Program-made: the position numbers and the translations under genes
Assembly: GCF_001425745.1 (NCBI RefSeq)
Contig: NZ_LMDF01000007.1
Location: 1,206,574 to 1,270,573, forward strand
DNA: 64,000 nt
Reading direction: 5' to 3'
Source: Caulobacter sp. Root343
Lineage (GTDB): Bacteria; Pseudomonadota; Alphaproteobacteria; Caulobacterales; Caulobacteraceae
The notes under the pieces: generated by a model
The model's database searches: none
Seen by the model: only the letters and a program-made list of their open reading frames with translations
What the model was told of the DNA's origin: nothing
Shown here: piece by piece, positions 43,875-52,131 of the stretch
Layout of the letters: each line of letters opens with the position of its first letter
Position numbering within the stretch: position 1 is the stretch's first letter

Positions 43875-45230
43875 TTAGCGGTTGCGACCGCCGCGCAGCT
43901 TCGACTTCTTGATCAGGCCCTCGTACTGGTGAGCCAGCAGGTGCGACTGGATCTGCGCCACGGTGTCCATGGTCACCGTCACGACGATCAGGATCGAGGT
44001 TCCGCCCAGGGCGAACTGGTTGGACTTGATCGCCATCATCGCCAATTCGGGCGCCACGCAGACCGCGGTGATGTAGGCCGCGCCGATCACCGTCAGGCGG
44101 GTCAGCACATAGTCCAGATACTCGGCGGTGCGCTTGCCCGGACGGATGCCCGGCAGGAAGCCGCCGTACTTGCGCAGGTTCTCGGCCGTCTCCTCGGGAT
44201 TGAACACGACCGAGGTGTAGAAGAACGAGAAGAAGATGATCAGCAGGGCGTAGAAGACCAGGAACGCCGGGTGGCCGTGCTGCAGCGCGCCCACCACGCC
44301 CGGCAGCCACGACAGCCACGCCGGAAGCGTGGTGGTCGAGATGAACTGCATGGCGGTCGTCGGCAACAGCAGCAGGCTGGAGGCGAAGATCGGCGGGATG
44401 ACCCCCGAGGTGTTGATCTTCAGCGGCATGAACGAGCTTTCGCCGCCGATCATGCGGTTGCCCTGCTGGCGCTTGGGATAGTGGACCAGCAGGCGGCGCT
44501 GCGAGCGCTCCATGAACACGATCGACAGGATGGCCGCGACGCAGCCGAACACGATCAGGAACAGCGGGGTGTAGTTGCCCGACGTCTGGGCCTGGACCAG
44601 CATCTGCCCCAGGACGATAGGCAGGCGCGCCACGATGCCGGCGAAGATGATCAGGCTGACGCCGTTGCCGACGCCGCGGCTGGTGATCTGCTCACCCAGC
44701 CACATCAGGAACAGCGTGCCGCCGGTCAGCGCCACGACCGTCGAAGCCACGAAGAAGGCCGCGCCGATACCGCCGACGACGACACCCGGCTGGGCCTGCA
44801 GGCCGAAGGCGATCGACGCCGACTGGACGACGGCCAGCACCACGGCGAAATAGCGGGTGTACTGGTTGAGGGTCTTGCGACCCGCCTCCCCGCCTTCCTT
44901 CTTCAGCTTCTCCCACGGCGGATAGATCGAGCCCATCAGCTGCACGATGATCGAGGCGCTGATGTACGGCGTCACGTTCAGCGAGAAGATCGCCATGTGC
45001 TGCACGGCGCCGCCCGAGAACAGGTTGAACATGCCGAGCAGGCCGCCGGAGTTGCCGTTGAACAGGCGCTCGAAGGCGACGGCGTCGATGCCGGGGATCG
45101 GGATGTAGGTGCCAAGGCGATAGACGATCAGGGCGATGATCGTGAACCAGATACGCTTGTGAAGTTCGGTCGCTTTTTGGAACGACGCGAAATTCATGTT
45201 GGCTGCGAGTTGTTCGGCGGCCGAGGCCAT
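43875..45230 (-). CDS. secY: preprotein translocase subunit SecY
   Basis: 451 residues with ten membrane helices. Landmarks are YIPIPGIDAVAFERLFNG, FNLFSGGAVQHMAIFSLNVT, PYISASIIVQLMGSIYPPWE, KINTSGVIPPIFASSLLLLP and the basic C-terminus (GLIKKSKLRGGRNR). It forms the Sec channel. Both flanks carry palindromic repeats, which is unusual inside a ribosomal operon. Confidence 0.98.
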   Translation of the reverse strand: MASAAEQLAANMNFASFQKATELHKRIWFTIIALIVYRLGTYIPIPGIDAVAFERLFNGNSGGLLGMFNLFSGGAVQHMAIFSLNVTPYISASIIVQLMGSIYPPWEKLKKEGGEAGRKTLNQYTRYFAVVLAVVQSASIAFGLQAQPGVVVGGIGAAFFVASTVVALTGGTLFLMWLGEQITSRGVGNGVSLIIFAGIVARLPIVLGQMLVQAQTSGNYTPLFLIVFGCVAAILSIVFMERSQRRLLVHYPKRQQGNRMIGGESSFMPLKINTSGVIPPIFASSLLLLPTTAMQFISTTTLPAWLSWLPGVVGALQHGHPAFLVFYALLIIFFSFFYTSVVFNPEETAENLRKYGGFLPGIRPGKRTAEYLDYVLTRLTVIGAAYITAVCVAPELAMMAIKSNQFALGGTSILIVVTVTMDTVAQIQSHLLAHQYEGLIKKSKLRGGRNR

Positions 45231-45249
45231 TCAGATCCCCACGACTCAA

Positions 45250-45296
45250 GAGCGCGATGCCGGAAGTGGATACCGCTTTCGGCGGCGACCACGCTC
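45250..45296. repeat. intergenic palindromic repeat, copy 2 (rplO-secY side)
   Basis: GAGCGCGATGCCGGAAGTGG and the following 27 bases end in CACGCTC. It is an inverted, slightly shorter relative of the element at 43730-43778. A GANTC site (GACTC, 45243) adjoins it. Confidence 0.8.
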
Positions 45297-45387
45297 TGAA
45301 ATTTGGTTTCTCGGACCAGGCTGGCCCGAGGAGAGCGCCACAAATAGGTGAGGCCCGCCGCGATGTCACGGCGAGCCTCGAAAAGAA

Positions 45388-45480
45388 CTGTCATCCCGGC
45401 CGAAGCGGAGAGCCGAACCTTCGAAGGTTCCAGCGTCTGCCGCGGTCCCGGCTCGGCCTAGCGGCCGTCCAGGATGACAG
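45388..45480. repeat. REP-like inverted repeat between rplO and secY
   Basis: Arms CTGTCATCC (45388-45396) and GGATGACAG (45472-45480) bound a 93-base element. Its middle holds the perfect palindrome AACCTTCGAAGGTT (45416-45429). Inner GGCCG and CGGCC segments also pair. This GTCATCC-type element looks like a dispersed intergenic repeat. Confidence 0.7.
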
Positions 45481-45489
45481 CTTTATAGC

Positions 45490-45975
45490 CTAGGCTTCGG
45501 CTTCCGCCTTGACCTTCTTGGTCACGGTGACCGAACCACCGGCGGCCTCGACGGCCTTGATGGCGGCTTCGGTGGCCGAGTAGACGGTCAGCTTCAGCGC
45601 GGTCTTGATCTCGCCCTTGCCCAGCAGCTTCACGCCGTCCAGCTCGCGACGGATCACGCCGGCGGCGACCAGGTCAGCGGGAGCCAGTTCGGCGCCGGCC
45701 TTGAACTTGCCAGCGGCGACGGCCTGCTCCAGGCGCCACAGGTTCACTTCAGCGAACTCGAGACGGAAGGGGTTGTTGAAGCCGCGCTTAGGCATACGCA
45801 TGTGCAGCGGCATCTGGCCGCCTTCGAAGCCGGCGATGGCGACGCCCGAGCGCGCCTTCTGGCCCTTCACACCGCGACCGGCGGTCTTGCCCTTGCCCGA
45901 ACCCGGGCCACGGCCAACGCGCATGCGGCCCTTGGTCGAGCCTTCGCGGGGAGCCAGTTCATTCAGCTTGGTCAT
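45490..45975 (-). CDS. rplO: 50S ribosomal protein L15
   Basis: 161 residues: MTKLNELAPREGSTKGRMRV, GRGPGSGKGKTAGRGVKGQK, ARSGVAIAGFEGGQMPLHMR. Normal. A 149-base gap with a hairpin separates it from rpmD. Confidence 0.97.
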   Translation of the reverse strand: MTKLNELAPREGSTKGRMRVGRGPGSGKGKTAGRGVKGQKARSGVAIAGFEGGQMPLHMRMPKRGFNNPFRLEFAEVNLWRLEQAVAAGKFKAGAELAPADLVAAGVIRRELDGVKLLGKGEIKTALKLTVYSATEAAIKAVEAAGGSVTVTKKVKAEAEA

Positions 45976-46076
45976 ATGTGCCTCTCCTTGGAGATCTGCG
46001 CCCGGCGGAAGCCGGACTCGGCGTTGAATTTGGACTTCGTCCGATCCGCGACCGGGGTCGCGGCTTCAAACGAAAA

Positions 46077-46100
46077 CCACCCCGGCTTTCACCGGGGTGG
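46077..46100 (-). terminator. terminator-like hairpin between rpmD and rplO
   Basis: CCACCCCGG (46077-46085) pairs perfectly with CCGGGGTGG (46092-46100). In the transcribed direction TTTTCGTTTG follows. It probably attenuates transcription into rplO-secY-adk. Confidence 0.7.
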
Positions 46101-46124
46101 CGCTTTCGGCGTCTCGTAGCAGAC

Positions 46125-46310
46125 CTACTCGACGATTTCCAGCAGGTGCGCGACCTTGCGGATCATGCCGCGAACCGACGGGGTGTCTTCCAGCGTGGAC
46201 ACGCGGCCCAGCTTGTTCAGACCCAGACCGGCCAGCGTATCGCGCTGGTCGCTCTTGCGACGGATCGGGCTGCCGGTTTGGCGGACCGTAACGGTTTTAG
46301 CTTCAGCCAT
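46125..46310 (-). CDS. rpmD: 50S ribosomal protein L30
   Basis: 61 residues: TVTVRQTGSPIRRKSDQRDT, LAGLGLNKLGRVSTLEDTPS, VRGMIRKVAHLLEIVE. Three bases after rpsE. Confidence 0.96.
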   Translation of the reverse strand: MAEAKTVTVRQTGSPIRRKSDQRDTLAGLGLNKLGRVSTLEDTPSVRGMIRKVAHLLEIVE

Positions 46311-46313
46311 GAC

Positions 46314-46919
46314 TTAACCCTCGATGGCGTCCGGAGCCGAAGCCCCGTCGGCGCGGCGGCCGAGGATGTCGCCGACCTTCTTGCCGCGCTTGGCGGCGAT
46401 CTGGCGGGGCGACGATTGAACCTTGAGGGCCTCGAACGTGGCGCGAACCATGTTGTACGGGTTCGAGGAACCCGTCGACTTGGCCACGACGTCCTGGACG
46501 CCCAGGGTTTCGAGAACCGCGCGCATCGGACCGCCGGCGATGACGCCGGTGCCGGGAGGCGCCGCGCGCATCATCACCTTGCCGGCGCCCCAACGGCCAG
46601 CGCCGTCGTGGTGCAGGGTGCGGGATTCGCGCAGCGGAACGCGGATCATCGTCTTCTTGGCTTCTTCGGTCGCCTTGCGGATGGCTTCCGGCACTTCACG
46701 CGCCTTGCCATGACCGAAGCCGACGCGGCCCTTTTGGTCGCCGACGACCATCAGAGCGGCGAAGCTGAAGCGACGGCCACCTTTCACGGTGGCGGCGACG
46801 CGGTTGATGTGGACGAGCTTTTCGACGATGTCGCTGTCGACCCGCTCTTCGGGGGCGTTGCGGTCGCGACGGTCCCGGCGTTGACCGCCTTCACCGCGCT
46901 GTTGTTCACCACGAGCCAT
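46314..46919 (-). CDS. rpsE: 30S ribosomal protein S5
   Basis: 201 residues. A charged N-terminal extension (RGEQQRGEGGQRRDRRDRNA) precedes the S5 core (LVHINRVAATVKGGRRFSFA, PPGTGVIAGGPMRAVLETLG). Normal for alphaproteobacteria. Confidence 0.97.
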   Translation of the reverse strand: MARGEQQRGEGGQRRDRRDRNAPEERVDSDIVEKLVHINRVAATVKGGRRFSFAALMVVGDQKGRVGFGHGKAREVPEAIRKATEEAKKTMIRVPLRESRTLHHDGAGRWGAGKVMMRAAPPGTGVIAGGPMRAVLETLGVQDVVAKSTGSSNPYNMVRATFEALKVQSSPRQIAAKRGKKVGDILGRRADGASAPDAIEG

Positions 46920-46929
46920 TTCGTTTCCC

Positions 46930-47280
46930 TTAGAAGTTCAGGCCGGCTTCGCGCGCGGCGTCGGCCAGGGCTTTCACCCGGCCGTGAAAGATGTAGCCAC
47001 CACGATCGAAGACGACGTCCTTGACGCCCTTTTCGATGGCGCGCTCGGCGACGAGCTTGCCCACAACGGCAGCGGCATCCTTGTCCGCGCCCTTGCCTTC
47101 GGCTTCCAGAGTGGAGGCCGACGCCAGGGTCACGCCGCGTTCATCATCGATGACCTGGGCGTAGATGTTCTTGGACGAGCGGAAGACCGACAGGCGCGGA
47201 CGACCGTTGGCCAAGCTCTTGAGGCGGGTGCGAACGCGCTGAGCGCGCTTGGCCGCCGATTCACGAGGAGAGAGCGCCAT
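46930..47280 (-). CDS. rplR: 50S ribosomal protein L18
   Basis: 116 residues: RVRTRLKSLANGRPRLSVFR, SSKNIYAQVIDDERGVTLAS, KDVVFDRGGYIFHGRVKALA. Normal. Confidence 0.97.
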   Translation of the reverse strand: MALSPRESAAKRAQRVRTRLKSLANGRPRLSVFRSSKNIYAQVIDDERGVTLASASTLEAEGKGADKDAAAVVGKLVAERAIEKGVKDVVFDRGGYIFHGRVKALADAAREAGLNF

Positions 47281-47283
47281 GGC

Positions 47284-47817
47284 TTACTTCTTCTTGCCTT
47301 CCTTGCGGCGAACCTTCTCGCCAGCATAACGCACGCCCTTGCCCTTGTACGGCTCGGGGGGACGAATGCGGCGGATCTTCGCGGCAATCTCGCCAACCGC
47401 CTGCTTGTCGATGCCGGCGATCTTGATTTCGGTCTGCTTCGGCACCGCGAAGCTGACGCCGGCCGGAGCCTCGACGTCCACATCATGGCTGAAGCCGAGC
47501 TGGAGGCTCAGGGCGGTGCCCTTCATGGCCGCGCGGTAACCAACGCCGACCAGTTCGAGGCTTTCCTCGAACCCGACGGTGACACCGTGCACCATGTTGG
47601 CCACCAGCGTGCGGGACAGACCCCACATGCCCTTGGCGCGCTTCGAGTCGACGCGCGGAGTCAGCAGGAGCTCGGAGCCCTCTTGCTTGACTTCGACTTC
47701 GTCGGCGATCGTCCACGACAACTGACCCTTGGGGCCCTTTACCGTGACCGTCTGACCGTCGAGCGTCAGGGTGACGCCCGAGGGGATTGCGACGGCTTTC
47801 TTACCGATACGTGACAT
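47284..47817 (-). CDS. rplF: 50S ribosomal protein L6
   Basis: 177 residues: MSRIGKKAVAIPSGVTLTLD, LVANMVHGVTVGFEESLELV and the end motif RPPEPYKGKGVRYAGEKVRR. Normal. Confidence 0.97.
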   Translation of the reverse strand: MSRIGKKAVAIPSGVTLTLDGQTVTVKGPKGQLSWTIADEVEVKQEGSELLLTPRVDSKRAKGMWGLSRTLVANMVHGVTVGFEESLELVGVGYRAAMKGTALSLQLGFSHDVDVEAPAGVSFAVPKQTEIKIAGIDKQAVGEIAAKIRRIRPPEPYKGKGVRYAGEKVRRKEGKKK

Positions 47818-47835
47818 GCTCTTTCCCTCCCGCGC

Positions 47836-48234
47836 CTAGTAGACGCGGCAGAGGACTTCGCCGCCGACATTAGCGTCGCGTGCAGCGGTGTCCGACATGA
47901 CGCCCTTCGGCGTCGAAAGGATCGAGATGCCCAGGCCGTTCTTGATCGGCTTCAGGTCCTTGATCGACGAATAGACGCGACGGCCAGGCTTGGACACGCG
48001 GCTAATCTCGGCGATCACGGGCTCACCGTCGAAGTACTTGAGCTCGATCTCGAATTCGGGGAACGCACCGGGCTTCTCGATCAGCGAGTAGCCACGGATG
48101 TAGCCTTCGTCGGCCAGCACGTCGAGGACGCGAGCGCGCAGCTTGGAAGCCGGCGTCGAGACCTTGTTGCGCTTGCGCGTGGCGGCGTTCTTGATGCGAG
48201 CGATCATATCGCTCAGGGGATCGTTCATCGACAT
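47836..48234 (-). CDS. rpsH: 30S ribosomal protein S8
   Basis: 132 residues: NDPLSDMIARIKNAATRKRN, then GLGISILSTPKGVMSDTAAR and VGGEVLCRVY. In E. coli S8 represses the spc operon; no S8-site mimic was identified here. Confidence 0.97.
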   Translation of the reverse strand: MSMNDPLSDMIARIKNAATRKRNKVSTPASKLRARVLDVLADEGYIRGYSLIEKPGAFPEFEIELKYFDGEPVIAEISRVSKPGRRVYSSIKDLKPIKNGLGISILSTPKGVMSDTAARDANVGGEVLCRVY

Positions 48235-48244
48235 CTGATCGTCC

Positions 48245-48550
48245 TTACCAGCTCGACTTGACGAGGCCGGGGATCTGACCCTGCGAACCCAGTTCGCGGA
48301 GCGCGATACGGCTCATCTTAAGCTTGCGGTAGTAGGCGCGCGGACGGCCCGTGACTTCGCAGCGGTTGCGGATGCGGATCGCCGAGCTGCTGCGGGGCAG
48401 CTTGGCGAGCTTGAGGCGAGCCTCGAAGCGTTCCTCGAGCGGCAGGCTCTCGTCGTTGGCGGTCGCCTTGAGCGCGGCGCGCTTCTCGGCGAACTTCTTG
48501 ACGAGGGCCTTGACGGCTTCGTTGCGGTTGACGGCGCTTTTCTTGGCCAT
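48245..48550 (-). CDS. rpsN: 30S ribosomal protein S14
   Basis: 101 residues of the zinc-free type: MAKKSAVNRNEAVKALVKKF, RNRCEVTGRPRAYYRKLKMS, and the end QIPGLVKSSW. Only two of the positions that form the Cys4 zinc site in other S14 proteins are near Cys, so it is the C-minus form. Confidence 0.96.
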   Translation of the reverse strand: MAKKSAVNRNEAVKALVKKFAEKRAALKATANDESLPLEERFEARLKLAKLPRSSSAIRIRNRCEVTGRPRAYYRKLKMSRIALRELGSQGQIPGLVKSSW

Positions 48551-48574
48551 GGTTTGTTTTCCCTTCCCGCTCTC

Positions 48575-49132
48575 TTAGTTGACGAACGGGAACTGGAATT
48601 CCTTCAGGAGAGCCTTGGCTTCCTGGTCGGAGTTCGCAGTGGTGCAGACGATGATGTCCATGCCCCAGACCTGTTCGATCTGGTCATAGTTGATTTCCGG
48701 GAACACCAGGTGCTCCTTCAGGCCCATGGCGTAGTTGCCACGGCCGTCGAAGCTCTTGCCGTTCAGGCCGCGGAAGTCCTTCACGCGCGGCAGCGCGATC
48801 GTGACCAGACGGTCCAGGAACTCGTACATCCGGTCCTTGCGAAGGGTGACCTTCGCGCCGACCACCATGCCTTCGCGCAGCTTGAAGCCGGCGATCGACT
48901 TGCGGGCCTTGGTGGCGACGGGCTTTTGGCCGGCGATCGCCTGCAGGTCCTTCAGAGCGGTCTGGGCCTTCTTGGAGTCGGCCACGGCCTCGCCGATACC
49001 CATGTTCAGGACGATCTTGTCCAGCTTGGGGATCTGCATCTCGTTGGTGTAACCGAACTGTTCCTTCATCGCGGCGCGGATGCGCTCGCGATATTCGGAC
49101 TTCAGCCGGGGCTCGTAAGCTTGATCAGCCAT
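48575..49132 (-). CDS. rplE: 50S ribosomal protein L5
   Basis: 185 residues: IPKLDKIVLNMGIGEAVADS, VTLRKDRMYEFLDRLVTIAL, NYAMGLKEHLVFPEINYDQI. Its start overlaps the rplX stop by eight bases. Confidence 0.97.
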   Translation of the reverse strand: MADQAYEPRLKSEYRERIRAAMKEQFGYTNEMQIPKLDKIVLNMGIGEAVADSKKAQTALKDLQAIAGQKPVATKARKSIAGFKLREGMVVGAKVTLRKDRMYEFLDRLVTIALPRVKDFRGLNGKSFDGRGNYAMGLKEHLVFPEINYDQIEQVWGMDIIVCTTANSDQEAKALLKEFQFPFVN

Positions 49133-49439
49133 TGATCACCTCGCCGGTCGTCTTGGCGACACGCACCTTCTTGTCGCCTTCGATCTTGAAGCCGACGCGG
49201 GTGGGCTTGCCCTTGGAATCGACGATCGCCACGTTCGAGACGTGCAGCGCCGCTTCCTTTTGCTTGATGCCGCCCTGGGGGTCGGCTTGGGTGGCCTTGG
49301 TGTGACGCGAAACCATGTTCACGCCTTCCACGACGACCCGGCTATCCTTCGGCAGAACCTTGGACACGGTGCCTTGGCGGCCCTTGTCCTTGCCGGCCAG
49401 AACGACGACGCGGTCGCCCTTCTTGATCTTAGCGGACAT
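49125..49439 (-). CDS. rplX: 50S ribosomal protein L24
   Basis: 104 residues: IKKGDRVVVLAGKDKGRQGT (KOW motif), VVVEGVNMVSRHTKATQADP. Start overlaps rplN stop by one base (TAATG). Confidence 0.97.
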   Translation of the reverse strand: MSAKIKKGDRVVVLAGKDKGRQGTVSKVLPKDSRVVVEGVNMVSRHTKATQADPQGGIKQKEAALHVSNVAIVDSKGKPTRVGFKIEGDKKVRVAKTTGEVING

Positions 49440-49807
49440 TACAGCACCTCCGGAGCGAGGGAGATGATCTTCATGTGGTTCTTGGCGCGCAGTTCACGGG
49501 GAACCGGGCCGAAGATCCGCGTGCCGACCGGCTCGCTCTGCTTATTCACGATGACCGCGGCGTTCTTATCGAAGCGGATGACCGAGCCATCCTTGCGCTT
49601 CAGATTTTGATTCACGCGAACGACGACGGCGCGAAGCACGTCACCCTTCTTCACACGGCCACGCGGGATGGCTTCCTTGACGGAGACGACGATGACGTCG
49701 CCCACGCTGGCGTAGCGACGGCCTGCGCCGCCCAACACCTTGATGCACATGACCCGGCGAGCGCCAGAGTTGTCAGCGACTTCCAGGTTAGTTTGCATCT
49801 GGATCAT
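49439..49807 (-). CDS. rplN: 50S ribosomal protein L14
   Basis: 122 residues: MIQMQTNLEVADNSGARRVM, VGDVIVVSVKEAIPRGRVKK, TRIFGPVPRELRAKNHMKII. Normal. Confidence 0.98.
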   Translation of the reverse strand: MIQMQTNLEVADNSGARRVMCIKVLGGAGRRYASVGDVIVVSVKEAIPRGRVKKGDVLRAVVVRVNQNLKRKDGSVIRFDKNAAVIVNKQSEPVGTRIFGPVPRELRAKNHMKIISLAPEVL

Positions 49808-49824
49808 GGTCTAAACCTTCCAGA

Positions 49825-50064
49825 TTAAGCCGAAGCCTTGGGAAGTGCTTCCCAGGTCTTCAGCTTGGACTTCGGAGCGCACTCGACAATGCGAATAGCT
49901 TCGCCGGCCTTGTACGCGTTGGCTTCGTCGTGCGCGTGGTACTTCTTCGACTGACGCACGATCTTCTTCAGGATCGGGTGAACGATAGTCCGTTCCACCT
50001 TCACCACGACGGTCTTATCGCCCTTGTCGGAGACGACGACCCCTTCGAGGATACGCTTGGGCAT
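49825..50064 (-). CDS. rpsQ: 30S ribosomal protein S17
   Basis: 79 residues: MPKRILEGVVVSDKGDKTVV, VKVERTIVHPILKKIVRQSK, then IRIVECAPKSKLKTWEAL. Normal. Confidence 0.97.
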   Translation of the reverse strand: MPKRILEGVVVSDKGDKTVVVKVERTIVHPILKKIVRQSKKYHAHDEANAYKAGEAIRIVECAPKSKLKTWEALPKASA

Positions 50065-50074
50065 ATCGTTCTCC

Positions 50075-50266
50075 TTAAGCCGCGGCCTTGGCGCGCAGCA
50101 CGGTCTTGATCCGCGCGATATCCTTGCGGATCTCGTTGACGCGGTGGGTCTTCTCGACCTGGCCCGTGGCGGCCTGGAAGCGCAGATTGAACTGCTCCTT
50201 CTTCAGGCTGATCAGGGTGTCGGCCAGCTGGTCGGGGGTCAGGCCCCGGATGTCAGCGATCTTCAT
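50075..50266 (-). CDS. rpmC: 50S ribosomal protein L29
   Basis: 63 residues: MKIADIRGLTPDQLADTLIS, LKKEQFNLRFQAATGQVEKT, ARIKTVLRAK. Five bases after rplP. Confidence 0.97.
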   Translation of the reverse strand: MKIADIRGLTPDQLADTLISLKKEQFNLRFQAATGQVEKTHRVNEIRKDIARIKTVLRAKAAA

Positions 50267-50271
50267 GAGCC

Positions 50272-50703
50272 TCAGGCCTCCTGGGCCACACCCGCATCGA
50301 TGCGGGTGACAACACGGGTGCGGATCGGCAGCTTGGCGGCGCCCAGGCGGAGCGCTTCACGCGCGATATCGTCCGGCACGCCGTCGATTTCGAACATGAT
50401 GCGGCCCGGAGCCACGCGGGCGGCCCAGTAATCCACGGCGCCTTTACCCTTACCCATCCGGACTTCCGCCGGCTTGCCGGTGACCGGCACGTCCGGGAAG
50501 ATACGGATCCAGACGCGGCCTTGACGCTTCATCTGGCGGGTAATGGCGCGACGGGCGGCTTCGATTTGACGGGCCGTGATGCGCTCCGGCTCGACGGCCT
50601 TCAGGCCGTACGAACCGAAGTTCAGCAGGGTGCCGCCCTTCGAAGTGCCGTGGATGCGGCCCTTGAACTGCTTGCGGAATTTAGTCTTCTTAGGAGACAG
50701 CAT
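50272..50703 (-). CDS. rplP: 50S ribosomal protein L16
   Basis: 143 residues: MLSPKKTKFRKQFKGRIHGT, QGRVWIRIFPDVPVTGKPAE, VRMGKGKGAVDYWAARVAPG. Normal. Confidence 0.98.
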   Translation of the reverse strand: MLSPKKTKFRKQFKGRIHGTSKGGTLLNFGSYGLKAVEPERITARQIEAARRAITRQMKRQGRVWIRIFPDVPVTGKPAEVRMGKGKGAVDYWAARVAPGRIMFEIDGVPDDIAREALRLGAAKLPIRTRVVTRIDAGVAQEA

Positions 50704-50716
50704 GGCGATCTAATCC

Positions 50717-51466
50717 TTACCCGCGATCGCGACGGCCGCGGTCGCCCCGGTCGGGACGATCGCCGCGCTCACGTCCGCCACCTTCGCCGGCCGGGCCGGA
50801 CTCGGTGGCCAGACGCTTGTCCAGCGCCATCGGATCATGCTCCAGCACTTCGCCTTTGAAGATCCAGGTCTTCACGCCGATGATGCCGTAGGTGGTCTTG
50901 GCTTCGGCGAAACCGAAGTCGATGTCGGCGCGCAGGGTGTGCAGCGGCACGCGACCTTCGCGATACCACTCCATCCGAGCGATTTCAGCGCCGCCGAGGC
51001 GACCCGAGACGTTGATCCGGATGCCCTTGGCGCCGAGGCGCACGGCCGACTGGATCGAACGCTTCATGGCGCGACGGAAGGCGATACGGCGTTCCAGCTG
51101 CTGAGCGATCGACTCGGCCACCAGTTGAGCGTCGGTTTCCGGCTTGCGGATCTCGACGATGTTCAGGTGGACTTCGCCCTCGGTCATGATCGACAGATCC
51201 TTGCGGAGCTTGTCGATGTCAGCGCCCTTCTTGCCGATGATGACGCCCGGACGGGCGGCATAGATCGTCACGCGGCACTTCTTGTGCGGACGCTCGATGA
51301 TGATGCGCGAGACACCAGCTTGGTACAGGCGCTTCTTCAGGGCGGTCCGGACCGCGAGGTCCTGGTGCAGCAGCTTGCCGTACTGGGGACCGTCGGCGAA
51401 CCAACGGCTGTCCCAGGTGCGGTTGACGCCGAGCCGCAGCCCGACCGGATTGACTTTCTGACCCAT
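50717..51466 (-). CDS. rpsC: 30S ribosomal protein S3
   Basis: 249 residues: MGQKVNPVGLRLGVNRTWDS, KH-domain loop PGVIIGKKGADIDKLR, and RYGIIGVKTWIFKGEV-like end segment (TTYGIIGVKTWIFKGEV). A low-complexity Arg/Gly/Asp tail of about 25 residues ends the chain, common among alphaproteobacteria. Confidence 0.97.
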   Translation of the reverse strand: MGQKVNPVGLRLGVNRTWDSRWFADGPQYGKLLHQDLAVRTALKKRLYQAGVSRIIIERPHKKCRVTIYAARPGVIIGKKGADIDKLRKDLSIMTEGEVHLNIVEIRKPETDAQLVAESIAQQLERRIAFRRAMKRSIQSAVRLGAKGIRINVSGRLGGAEIARMEWYREGRVPLHTLRADIDFGFAEAKTTYGIIGVKTWIFKGEVLEHDPMALDKRLATESGPAGEGGGRERGDRPDRGDRGRRDRG

Positions 51467-51846
51467 TAGGCGGCCTCACCCAGTTCGCGGACCACGATCG
51501 TGATCTCGGAGAACGGCTTCTCAACGCGCGTCGCGCGACCGCGAGCGCGGGGCGAGAAACGCTTCATGATCAGGTTCTTGCCCACATAGGCCTCGGCGAC
51601 GACCAGGGAGTCGATGTCGAGGTTGTGGTTGTTCTCGGCGTTGGAGATGGCCGAGTACAGCGCCTTGCGGACGTCCTGGGCGATACGCTTGTGGCTGAAT
51701 TCGAGCTCGTTGAGAGCGCGCTGGACGTTCAGGCCACGGATGGACTGAGCGACCAGGTTCAGCTTGCGAGCGCTGGTGCGCAAGGTGCGAACCTTGCACA
51801 TCGCTTCGTTGGCCGGCAGGCGGCGAGGTTGTTTAGCTTGGCTCAT
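51466..51846 (-). CDS. rplV: 50S ribosomal protein L22
   Basis: 126 residues: CKVRTLRTSARKLNLVAQSI, RALNELEFSHKRIAQDVRKA, SPRARGRATRVEKPFSEITI (the exit-tunnel hairpin). One-base overlap with rpsC. Confidence 0.97.
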   Translation of the reverse strand: MSQAKQPRRLPANEAMCKVRTLRTSARKLNLVAQSIRGLNVQRALNELEFSHKRIAQDVRKALYSAISNAENNHNLDIDSLVVAEAYVGKNLIMKRFSPRARGRATRVEKPFSEITIVVRELGEAA

Positions 51847-51849
51847 GGC

Positions 51850-52128
51850 CTACTTCCTCTTCGCCTTCTTGTCGGCGGCGTGGCCGGGGAAGTTACGGGT
51901 CGGAGCGAACTCGCCGAACTTCATGCCGACCATGTCTTCCGACACGGAGACGGGGACGTGCTTCTGGCCGTTGTGGACGCCGAAGGTCAGGCCGACGAAT
52001 TGCGGCATGATCGTCGAGCGACGCGACCAGGTCTTGATGACGTCCTTGCGGCCCGACGACAATGCGGCGTCGGCCTTCTTCAGGAGGTACCCGTCGACAA
52101 ACGGGCCTTTCCAGACGGAGCGGGTCAT
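51850..52128 (-). CDS. rpsS: 30S ribosomal protein S19
   Basis: 92 residues: MTRSVWKGPFVDGYLLKKAD, TWSRRSTIMPQFVGLTFGVH, MVGMKFGEFAPTRNFPGHAA. Normal. Confidence 0.98.
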   Translation of the reverse strand: MTRSVWKGPFVDGYLLKKADAALSSGRKDVIKTWSRRSTIMPQFVGLTFGVHNGQKHVPVSVSEDMVGMKFGEFAPTRNFPGHAADKKAKRK

Positions 52129-52131
52129 GGC

